A DNA stretch of 36,081 bases from Oscillospiraceae bacterium (lineage in GTDB: Bacteria > Bacillota > Clostridia > UBA1381 > UBA9506), in assembly GCA_015068905.1 (NCBI GenBank), contig SVJQ01000015.1, positions 1 through 36,081 on the forward strand. The letters run 5' to 3'. This document shows, in pieces, positions 29,843 through 36,081 of the stretch. Made by a program: the position numbers and the translations under genes. The notes beneath the pieces are model-generated. The model was given only the letters and a program-made list of their open reading frames with translations, had not been told where the DNA came from and made no database searches. Within the stretch, counting starts at the first letter, position 1. Every line of letters starts with the position of its first letter.

Positions 29843-31450
29843 ATGTATTCAGAAAACTTTCAGGAATCTTTAGCCAAGGTAGAAGCGGCAAGAGATAAAA
29901 ATATAGAATTAGAACCCAGACGAATGACCGCTCAGGAAAAGGAAGATTTGTTAAAGGCTTACCATCCTGACTATAAAACTGACGAGTTTGAAGCTTTAAC
30001 CATTGGACCCAACAAGGGTGACAAGGTGCCCAAAGAGCTGGCTCAGATGCTGCAGGCTCACAGCCGCATCAATCCGGCTGATATTGACTTATCGAATCCC
30101 GATTATGATGTAGACGTTTTGGTTATCGGTGGCGGTGGCGCAGGTTCTTCTGCAGCTATTGAAGCACACGAAGCCGGCGCAAATGTTATGATTGTAACAA
30201 AGCTCAGAATCGGTGACGCCAACACCATGATGGCAGAGGGCGGTATTCAGGCAGCAGATAAGGAAAACGACTCTCCCGCAATCCACTTTGTAGATGCATT
30301 CGGTGGCGGTCACTTTGCTGCAAAGCGTGAGCTGTTATCCAAGCTGGTTTGTGACGCACCGGAAGCTATTCTGTGGCTTTCAGAACTGGGCGTTGAGTTT
30401 GATAAAGATAAAGACGGTAACATGATTACCACCCACGGCGGCGGTACCTCCAGAAAGAGAATGCATGCAGCAAAGGACTATTCCGGTGCTGAAATTATGC
30501 GTACCCTTCGTGATGAAGTATTAAACAGACAGATTCCGGTTGTTGACTTTACCGCCGCAATTGAACTGATTTTAGATGAAAACGGCAATGCTGCCGGTGC
30601 AGTTCTCCTTAATATGGAAACGGAGGACGTCCTGATTGCCAAGGCAAAAACCGTTATCATTGCAACAGGCGGTGCCGGCAGAATGCACTATCAGGGCTTC
30701 CCGACCTCTAACCACTATGGCGCAACGGCAGACGGTCTTGTGCTGGGTTACCGTGCAGGCGCTAAGCTTTTATATGCTGAAACCCTGCAGTATCACCCCA
30801 CGGGTGCAGCCTTCCCCGAGCAGATTTTCGGTGCGCTGGTAACTGAAAAGGTTCGTTCGCTGGGTGCAAAGCTCATCAACAAAAACGGTGAAGCATTTAT
30901 GCATCCTTTAGAAACCCGTGACGTATCAGCCGCTTCCATCATCCGTGAGTGTAGTGACCGTGGCAACGGTGTTGAAACCGGTAACGGCTTAGCTGTTTGG
31001 CTTGACACCCCCATGATTGAAAAAATCGGCGGTGAAGGCACCATTGAAGCAAGAATCCCGGCTATGATGCGTATGTTCGGCAAATATGGCATTGACATCC
31101 GCAAAGAGCCAATTTTAGTATATCCCACCCTGCATTACCAGAACGGTGGCTTAGACATTTCTGCTGACTGTATGACAACAAACGTTGAAAATCTGTTTGT
31201 TGCCGGTGAAGCAGTTGGCGGTATCCACGGCAGAAACCGTTTGATGGGTAACTCACTCTTAGACATTATCGTATTCGGTAGAAGCGCAGGTAAGAGCGCA
31301 GCTGCTAAATGTAAGGGCGTTACTGTTGGCAAGCTGACCCTTGACCATGTTAATAAGTTCGAGAAAGAAATTACAGATAGCGGCATTAATACTGATGCAG
31401 TTTCTCCCAAACTGCTCCCGAACTATGTTAAACAACGTGATGAACATTAA
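29843..31450 (+). CDS. Fumarate reductase flavoprotein subunit (soluble, non-covalent FAD, extended N-terminus)
   Basis: 535 residues. The FAD dinucleotide motif VLVIGGGGAGSSAAIEA starts at about 93, after an unusual N-terminal extension of about 90 residues. Catalytic features of fumarate reductases are present: HGGGTSRKRMHA, LQYHPTG (His318), an Arg in LETRDVSAASIIREC, PTLHYQNGGL (His431) and GRNRLMGNSLLDIIVFGR. The His that binds FAD covalently in quinone-linked FrdA/SdhA is Asn127 here (DANTMMAEGG). The C-terminal helical domain is short. RBS AAGGAGGTG. An L-aspartate oxidase is an alternative by fold, but the paired iron-sulfur subunit and fumarase in the operon favour fumarate reductase. 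Confidence 0.87.
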   Translation: MYSENFQESLAKVEAARDKNIELEPRRMTAQEKEDLLKAYHPDYKTDEFEALTIGPNKGDKVPKELAQMLQAHSRINPADIDLSNPDYDVDVLVIGGGGAGSSAAIEAHEAGANVMIVTKLRIGDANTMMAEGGIQAADKENDSPAIHFVDAFGGGHFAAKRELLSKLVCDAPEAILWLSELGVEFDKDKDGNMITTHGGGTSRKRMHAAKDYSGAEIMRTLRDEVLNRQIPVVDFTAAIELILDENGNAAGAVLLNMETEDVLIAKAKTVIIATGGAGRMHYQGFPTSNHYGATADGLVLGYRAGAKLLYAETLQYHPTGAAFPEQIFGALVTEKVRSLGAKLINKNGEAFMHPLETRDVSAASIIRECSDRGNGVETGNGLAVWLDTPMIEKIGGEGTIEARIPAMMRMFGKYGIDIRKEPILVYPTLHYQNGGLDISADCMTTNVENLFVAGEAVGGIHGRNRLMGNSLLDIIVFGRSAGKSAAAKCKGVTVGKLTLDHVNKFEKEITDSGINTDAVSPKLLPNYVKQRDEH

Positions 31451-31459
31451 ATAACAAAC

Positions 31460-31485
31460 AAGGAACAGCCTTATGGCTGTTCCTT
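31460..31485 (+). terminator. Hairpin after the fumarate reductase operon
   Basis: AAGGAACAGCC (31460-31470), loop TTAT, GGCTGTTCCTT (31475-31485). The following T content is poor, so read-through into the transporter gene is likely. Confidence 0.6.
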
Positions 31486-31522
31486 GAATGCGTTTTAACT
31501 ACATTAAGAAAGGAAAATTAGT

Positions 31523-32752
31523 ATGACTTTATTTGGAGGCGTTGTCTCTATTTCCGGCATTACATTTTTAATGTTTTGCGTATTCATCATTGCGGCACTT
31601 GGTTACATATTAGGTCGTATTTCCATTAAAGGTGTTTCTTTGGGAACGGCCGGTGTATTTATTATTGCTTTATTGTTTGGTTGCTTTTTCTATAAGCCGC
31701 TGGAAGCGCAGCTTTCCCCGGAGTTTGCTGAAAAGGCATTGAAGATTATTGAAAGCATGGGTCTGATTTTATTTGTAACCTCTGTTGGTTTTATTGCCGG
31801 ACCTAAATTTTTCAGCAATATGAAAAAGAACTTTAAGTCCTACATTTTGCTGGGTCTTGTAATTATTCTTGCCGGCGGATTATCTGCTGTAGGTTGTATT
31901 TACATGGGCAGAGCCTTAGGCGAAACAGACCATGCAGGCTTTACAGCTATGGTTGTGGGCTTGCTCTCCGGCTCTTTAACCTCTACACCGGCGTTTTCTG
32001 CTGCAAAGGATACAGTACTCGCTGAGTATGAAAGCTTAGTTTCTGTTGGTCACGGCATTGCCTACATCTTCGGTGTTGTGGGCGTTGTGCTGTTTGTGCA
32101 GCTCATTCCCAAGCTGACCCGTGCTAATATGGACGAAGAACGGGCAAAGCTTGTGCAAGTATCTGACGGTGCAGAAAAAACATATACCGGAAAGCTCTTG
32201 CACTTAGATGGCTTTGGTTTTGCAGCCTTTAGCCTAGCTGCTATTATCGGTATTTTCGTGGGTATGATTAAGGTGCCTTTGACCGCAAGCGGTCTTTCCG
32301 GCACAACATTTTCTCTGACCACTACCGGCGGTTGCCTTTTGGTTGCGCTTATCTTCGGTCATTTCGGCAGAGTGGGCAAAATCAGCCTGATGCCTCAGGA
32401 ATCCACCTTAAAAGTATTCCGTGAATTAGGCTTAATGCTGTTTTTGATTGGTGCCGGCATTCCGGGTGGCGCAGACTTTGTTAAGTTCTTTGACCCCATG
32501 TATTTTGTATATGGCGTTATTATGACCATCATTCCCATGATTGTGGGTTATCTCTTTGCAAAATATGTATTAAAGCTGAGCTTACTCAACAATTTAGGTT
32601 CTATCACCGGCGGTATGACATCTACTCCGGCATTGGGTACACTCATTAACGTGGCAGGCACAGAGGATGTTGCTGCAGCCTATGCTGCAACCTATCCCAT
32701 TGCCCTCATTGCAGTTGTGCTTGTTTCTCAGTTCTTGATTATTTTATTCTAA
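31523..32752 (+). CDS. AspT/YidE-family (AAE) membrane transporter, candidate succinate or dicarboxylate exporter
   Basis: 409 residues with about ten membrane helices in two repeated halves. Each half carries the hallmark: GLLSGSLTSTPAFSAA in the first and GSITGGMTSTPALGTLI in the second. The central cytoplasmic TrkA-C (RCK_C) domains of typical AspT/YidE proteins are missing; only about 35 hydrophilic residues remain. The family includes the aspartate:alanine exchanger AspT and the Corynebacterium succinate exporter SucE. Position directly after the fumarate reductase genes makes succinate export, or fumarate/aspartate-for-succinate exchange, the best guess. Substrate inferred only. Confidence 0.85.
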   Translation: MTLFGGVVSISGITFLMFCVFIIAALGYILGRISIKGVSLGTAGVFIIALLFGCFFYKPLEAQLSPEFAEKALKIIESMGLILFVTSVGFIAGPKFFSNMKKNFKSYILLGLVIILAGGLSAVGCIYMGRALGETDHAGFTAMVVGLLSGSLTSTPAFSAAKDTVLAEYESLVSVGHGIAYIFGVVGVVLFVQLIPKLTRANMDEERAKLVQVSDGAEKTYTGKLLHLDGFGFAAFSLAAIIGIFVGMIKVPLTASGLSGTTFSLTTTGGCLLVALIFGHFGRVGKISLMPQESTLKVFRELGLMLFLIGAGIPGGADFVKFFDPMYFVYGVIMTIIPMIVGYLFAKYVLKLSLLNNLGSITGGMTSTPALGTLINVAGTEDVAAAYAATYPIALIAVVLVSQFLIILF

Positions 32753-32756
32753 ATTT

Positions 32757-32790
32757 AAAAAGGCTGTGGCGACTGCCACAGCCTTTTTTT
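32757..32790 (+). terminator. Terminator after the transporter gene
   Basis: AGGCTGTGGC (32761-32770), loop GACT, GCCACAGCCT (32775-32784), with A and T tracts to 32790. It marks the end of the central block. Confidence 0.93.
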
Positions 32791-32808
32791 ATGCCCTTTA
32801 TCGGATTG

Positions 32809-32837
32809 TTGAAAATAAGAGGGAAATATGATAGAAT
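32809..32837 (+). promoter_or_regulatory. Promoter of the PAS protein gene
   Basis: TTGAAA (32809-32814) and TAGAAT (32832-32837), 17-bp spacer. This places transcription start near 32844 and rules out the longer upstream reading of the PAS gene. Confidence 0.6.
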
Positions 32838-32880
32838 GAACATACAAAGGCTTTATCATATCGGAAAGGACTTGAGAAAA

Positions 32881-33243
32881 ATGTTAAACAAGCTTTTAAA
32901 AAGTGTGTTAGATCAGGACACAGCTCCCGTTGTTGTGTGCGATATGGATGATATTATTGTGTATATGAACCCCTGCGCCATAGCGCGCTATCATAAGGAT
33001 TTAACGGGCAAAAGCATCAAAGCTTGTCACCCGCCAAAGGCAAATGAAATGATTGACAAGGTACTTGCGTGGTTTCGGGAGAGCAAAGATAACAATATTA
33101 TGTATACCTTCCGTAACGATGCAGAAAATAAGGATGTATATATGGTTGCCCTTCGCGATGATGACGGCACCCTTATCGGCTACTACGAAAAGCACGAATA
33201 CAGAAACAGAGAAACCGTAGGGCTTTATGAGCCGAAGAAATAA
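32881..33243 (+). CDS. Small single-domain PAS protein
   Basis: 120 residues from ATG 32881: APVVVCDMDDIIVYMNPCAIARYHKDLTGKSIKACHPPKANEMIDKVLAWF, then YTFRNDAENKDVYMVALRDDDGTLIGYYEKHEYRN. It is a complete PAS fold with no kinase, cyclase or HTH attached. Similar stand-alone PAS proteins ending in GYYEKHEYRN are frequent in anaerobic Firmicutes. The Cys-His pair (KACHPP) could hold a cofactor such as heme, but this is a guess. Longer starts (32791, 32836) fall in the terminator or the promoter. Confidence 0.82.
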   Translation: MLNKLLKSVLDQDTAPVVVCDMDDIIVYMNPCAIARYHKDLTGKSIKACHPPKANEMIDKVLAWFRESKDNNIMYTFRNDAENKDVYMVALRDDDGTLIGYYEKHEYRNRETVGLYEPKK

Positions 33244-33268
33244 GTTTAAATTTGACGAGGTAACCCAA

Positions 33269-33931
33269 ATGATAGAAATTAAAACTTGGATGGATAATTT
33301 TTTGAAAACCATAAATGACACTTTTGGAGACCGTGTGTGGTTTGTCGGTCTGCAAGGTAGCTATGGTCGTGGCGAGGCAACAGAAAAAAGTGATATTGAT
33401 ATTGTTGTAATACTCGATGAATTGTCCCCTGCGGATATAAAGACCTATAATACGATGCTTGATACCTTGCCGAACAGGGAATTGATTTGCGGATTCCTTT
33501 CAGGAAAAAGTGAAATCTTAAACTGGGAGTCTTCAGACCTTTTTCAGTTTTATTATGATACAAAGCCGATAAAAGGAAGCCTTGATGAATTACTGCCTAA
33601 GATTACCGAAACTGCTGTTAACAGAGCAATAAGAATCGGTGCATGCAATATCTATCACGGCTGTGTGCATAATATGCTGTATGAAAAGAGCGAAGAAATT
33701 TTAAGGGGATTATATAAATCTGCGTCTTTTCTTGTACAGGCGATAGCTTTTCAGCAAACAGGAAAGTATATCAGCCATCAAAAAGATTTACTGGAAATTG
33801 TTTCTGCCGATGAACGAGCTATTGTTGAAACTTTTTTGAGTCTAAAAAATAGTGGAGCGGTTGAGTTTGACAAAATGTCCGAAGTTTTATTTTTATGGTC
33901 AAAGAATTGGATTGTTTCAACCGAGAATTGA
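33269..33931 (+). CDS. Nucleotidyltransferase-domain protein
   Basis: 220 residues from ATG 33269 with GAGGT 8 bases upstream. The pol-beta-type motif GSYGRGEATEKSDIDIVV (30-47) gives the first two metal-binding Asp (42, 44). A third, in NWESSDLFQFY, is not clearly canonical. The C-terminal half is helical (GACNIYHGCVHNMLYEKSEEILRGLYKSASFLVQAIAFQQTGKYI), as in HEPN-fused or aminoglycoside-nucleotidyltransferase-like proteins. Base composition is AT-richer than the central block. The target could be a small molecule, RNA or protein; unknown. Confidence 0.82.
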   Translation: MIEIKTWMDNFLKTINDTFGDRVWFVGLQGSYGRGEATEKSDIDIVVILDELSPADIKTYNTMLDTLPNRELICGFLSGKSEILNWESSDLFQFYYDTKPIKGSLDELLPKITETAVNRAIRIGACNIYHGCVHNMLYEKSEEILRGLYKSASFLVQAIAFQQTGKYISHQKDLLEIVSADERAIVETFLSLKNSGAVEFDKMSEVLFLWSKNWIVSTEN

Positions 33932-33943
33932 AAGGTGAAATCT

Positions 33944-34243
33944 ATGAACACATTTGAAAAGATATATGAGGTTGTGAAAAGCATTCCCAAAGGCAAGGTT
34001 GCAACCTATGGTCAGGTGGCACTTCTTGCGGGTAATCCCCGCTGGGCGAGGGTGGTGGGCTATGCGCTGCACGTTAATCCCGACCCGGGAACCATCCCCT
34101 GTCATCGAGTGGTGAACCGTGAGGGCAGGGTTGCGCCGGGCTTTGCCTTTGGCGGTGAGGGTGTTCAAAGGCAGCTTCTTGAGGCAGAAGGCATCGTTTT
34201 TGAACCGGACGGCAAGGTAGATTTGAAGAAATATAGCATGTAA
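33944..34243 (+). CDS. Methylated-DNA--cysteine alkyltransferase domain protein (MGMT/Ogt type)
   Basis: 99 residues from ATG 33944 (RBS AAAGGTG, 33931-33937). Only the DNA-binding, active-site domain is present: GKVATYGQVALLAG, the Arg-finger helix (NPRWARVVGYAL), and the motif PCHRVV with the acceptor Cys retained, then GGEGVQRQLLEAEGI. Alkyltransferase-like (ATL) proteins are this size but normally have Trp in place of Cys. This one may be a minimal true repair enzyme that takes O6-alkyl groups from guanine. The N-terminal domain of Ogt/Ada-C is absent. Confidence 0.9.
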   Translation: MNTFEKIYEVVKSIPKGKVATYGQVALLAGNPRWARVVGYALHVNPDPGTIPCHRVVNREGRVAPGFAFGGEGVQRQLLEAEGIVFEPDGKVDLKKYSM

Positions 34244-34361
34244 AATGCGACCCTGATTTTACACACCTGTGGCGGTCAATCGATGAGGGGCTTCAAAGAG
34301 ATATAGGCTAGAACCAGCAAGCAGAAATTATAGGAAATCAGATATCAATAAAAAACCGCAT

Positions 34362-34398
34362 AAAAGGCTTTGAAGGATTTTGTCCCTCAAAGCCTTTT
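34362..34398 (+). terminator. Terminator downstream of the alkyltransferase gene
   Basis: AAAAGGCTTTGA (34362-34373) pairs with TCAAAGCCTTTT (34387-34398), with an extra inner GGA/TCC pairing around TTTTG. Confidence 0.8.
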
Positions 34399-34521
34399 GT
34401 GCGCACGAATTTTTGGTATTAACATTTCTAACGGATTTTGTTTCGGTTTCGCCAGAAAAATGCCAGAAAAGGCGATGAAGTATTTCAGCGATATTGAAAT
34501 TTTTAATGAGAGGTAGTATAA

Positions 34522-34550
34522 TTGACACATACAGAATTTTATTTTATAAA
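34522..34550 (+). promoter_or_regulatory. Promoter of the MATE transporter gene
   Basis: TTGACA (34522-34527) and TATAAA (34545-34550), 17-bp spacer. The transcript would start near 34557, leaving an unusually long leader of about 200 bases. Confidence 0.65.
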
Positions 34551-34753
34551 ATTCTCAAGGGCTAACGCTCTTTTGTGCCTTTGAGAGCATTGTGTCCATT
34601 GACAGCGCTGTAAAAATACTCTTGCAAGCAAGCATTTTTACTCCTGGTAAAATGATTTTGTGGCATCTGTACAATGTGGTACTTGGTTAAAAATTTTCTC
34701 AATAAAACGGGTCTGCTTGAATAAATTATAAACGAAATAAGGTGTATTATTAA

Positions 34754-36081
34754 ATGAATGACAAAAAGGAATTTTTAGCAAACGAGCCTATTGGGAAGCT
34801 TTTATTCAGGCTGTCGATTCCGACGGTTGTGGCACAGCTTATCAATATGCTTTACAATATCGTTGACCGCATATACATAGGTCATATACCCGGTGACGGA
34901 AGCATGGCGCTTACCGGCGTTGGTGTGTGTATGCCCCTGATTATGCTTGTTGCGGCTTTTGCGACGTTAGTAAGCTCTGGAGGTGCACCGAGAGCGTCTA
35001 TCTTTATGGGCGAAAAGGATACTGAATCCGCCGAAAAGACACTTGGCAACTGCTTTAGTCTGCAGATTGTTGTGTCGGTTATCCTAACCGCAGTTTTGCT
35101 TATTTGGAACAAGGACTTGCTCCTTGCCTTTGGCGCAAGCGAGAATACTATCGGCTATGCAACCGATTATATGAGCATATATGCCCTTGGCACTTTGTTT
35201 GTGCAGATGACCTTGGGTATGAACGCTTTTATCACGGCGCAGGGCTTCACGACTGTTTCTATGGTTTCAGTCATTATCGGTGCGGTGTGCAATATTGTGC
35301 TTGACCCCATATTCATTTTTGGATTCCAAATGGGCGTAAAAGGTGCGGCACTTGCGACTATCATTTCGCAGATGCTTTCCTGCGTATGGATTATCTCTTT
35401 CCTTTGTGGAAAAAAGACACAACTTAAGATAAGGAAAGAAAATCTGAAACTCAGAGCAGACATAATTCTGCCTTGTATCGCACTCGGGACAGCGGCGTTT
35501 GTTATGCAGTCGAGCGAGAGCGTGATTTCTGTTTGCTTTAATTCTTCACTCCTTAAATATGGTGGAGATATTGCAGTCGGTGCTATGACCATTATGACAA
35601 GTGTAATGCAGTTTGCAATGTTACCTCTGCAGGGAATTGCACAAGGTGCTCAGCCTATTACAAGTTATAATTTTGGTGCTAAAAATGCGGGCAGAGTTAA
35701 GAAAACCTTTCGTCTGCTATTGATTACTTGCCTCACATATTCCATAGCACTTTGGACGGCGGTTATGATAGCACCCCGGATGTTTGTTAAGATATTTACA
35801 TCAGATACATCCCTTGCACAGTTTGCATCCCCGATGCTTAGAATTTATCTTGGCGGACTTGGTCTCTTTGGTATACAGATTGCCTGCCAGATGACCTTTA
35901 CATCGCTTGGCAAAGCGGCAAACTCCATTGTGGTTGCAGTTGTGCGCAAATTCGTATTGCTCCTTCCGCTGATTTATATTATGCCAAGCATTTTGGCAGA
36001 CAAGACACAGGCGGTCTATATGGCAGAACCTGTCGCAGATATTATTGCGGTTACATTTACGGCAATACTGTTTACATTCCA
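34754..36081 (+). CDS. MATE-family multidrug/organic cation exporter (3' end outside window)
   Basis: At least 442 residues, open to the window end. It begins MNDKKEFLANEPIGKLLFRLSIPTVVAQLINMLYNIVDRIYIGHIPGDGSMALTGVGV, typical of Firmicutes MATE proteins (LxxxSIPxxxxxLxxxLYNxVDxxFIG). Around twelve membrane helices are expected; ten or more are visible, including GVKGAALATIISQ and LQGIAQGAQPITSYNFGAKN. It exports drugs or metabolites using a Na+ or H+ gradient. RBS AAGGTG (34739-34744). Substrate unknown. Confidence 0.92.
   Translation, partial: MNDKKEFLANEPIGKLLFRLSIPTVVAQLINMLYNIVDRIYIGHIPGDGSMALTGVGVCMPLIMLVAAFATLVSSGGAPRASIFMGEKDTESAEKTLGNCFSLQIVVSVILTAVLLIWNKDLLLAFGASENTIGYATDYMSIYALGTLFVQMTLGMNAFITAQGFTTVSMVSVIIGAVCNIVLDPIFIFGFQMGVKGAALATIISQMLSCVWIISFLCGKKTQLKIRKENLKLRADIILPCIALGTAAFVMQSSESVISVCFNSSLLKYGGDIAVGAMTIMTSVMQFAMLPLQGIAQGAQPITSYNFGAKNAGRVKKTFRLLLITCLTYSIALWTAVMIAPRMFVKIFTSDTSLAQFASPMLRIYLGGLGLFGIQIACQMTFTSLGKAANSIVVAVVRKFVLLLPLIYIMPSILADKTQAVYMAEPVADIIAVTFTAILFTF

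Larger units (their letters stand above)
34244..34753. other. 510-bp non-coding region before the MATE gene
   Basis: No gene is supported. It contains the long hairpin at 34362-34398, a strong promoter (34522-34550) and a leader of about 200 bases in which TAAAAAT (about 34611) and ATTTTTA (about 34634) can pair. No known riboswitch class was recognised. Confidence 0.6.

Noticed and set aside
29830-29843. Frameshifted CCG domain at the end of the TfrB-like gene
   Set aside because: The stop is followed at once by an AAGGAGGTG site and the flavoprotein start; no CCG-type residues occur in other frames.
31656-32700. Frameshift removing the TrkA-C domains of the AspT-type transporter
   Set aside because: The frame is continuous through both repeat halves with a normal short loop; the domains are simply absent.
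32791-32880. 30-residue N-terminal extension of the PAS protein
   Set aside because: It would start inside a terminator's T tract and run through a good promoter, and it has no RBS.

Overview
The window reads as chromosomal DNA of an anaerobic, fermentative Clostridia-type Firmicute, probably a gut lineage. The reasons are strong AGGAGG-type ribosome binding sites, TTGACA/TATAAT promoters with 17-bp spacers, an [FeFe]-hydrogenase maturase (HydG), NfnAB, a Flx-Hdr flavin-bifurcation module and a cytosolic fumarate reductase with no membrane anchor. No quinone, cytochrome or oxygen-respiration gene is present. I cannot name the genus.

Layout. 1-412: 3' end of a 5S rRNA, tRNA-Asn and an array of seven small hairpins. 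0.4-6.1 kb, visibly AT-richer: a 23S-IVS-type four-helix protein, an ECF sigma factor with its membrane anti-sigma, an AraC regulator divergent from a circularly permuted GH3 glycosidase, and a zinc-ribbon protein divergent from an XRE repressor with a palindromic operator. 6.5-12.4 kb: a tartrate/D-malate dehydrogenase, LysR, a metallo-beta-lactamase-fold enzyme, a PQ-loop-like membrane protein, a second LysR and a GH36 alpha-galactosidase. 12.4-14.2 kb: the iron-only hydrogenase regulator and hydG, separated by a riboswitch-like conditional terminator. 14.2-17.7 kb: an AEC carrier, a long non-coding region with a probable new small RNA and a dispersed stem-loop repeat, an unrecognised protein and a Dus enzyme. 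17.8-20.1 kb: nfnAB. 20.3-32.8 kb: the central metabolic block. 32.9-36.1 kb: a PAS protein, a nucleotidyltransferase, an alkyltransferase and a MATE exporter cut by the window end.

The central block is the main discovery. A lactate/malate-type dehydrogenase carrying the malate-type Arg, class II fumarase, hdrB-hdrC-hdrA, flxD-flxC-flxB-flxA, a fumarate reductase iron-sulfur subunit, a fumarate reductase flavoprotein and an AspT/SucE-type transporter all run in one direction, mostly with overlapping genes. Together they can be read as oxaloacetate -> malate -> fumarate -> succinate -> export. The last reduction would be fed by NADH through a Flx-Hdr bifurcase, so fumarate could be the high-potential acceptor that drives ferredoxin reduction. 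NfnAB and an [FeFe] hydrogenase (implied by HydG) would consume the reduced ferredoxin. The fumarate-bifurcation reading is inference from gene order and domain content. The individual families are clear from sequence.

At the regulatory level the window shows a Rex-like operator upstream of the dehydrogenase, a mutually exclusive three-helix/terminator leader in front of hydG, and two inverted copies of a stem-loop repeat whose hairpin shows a compensatory base-pair change.
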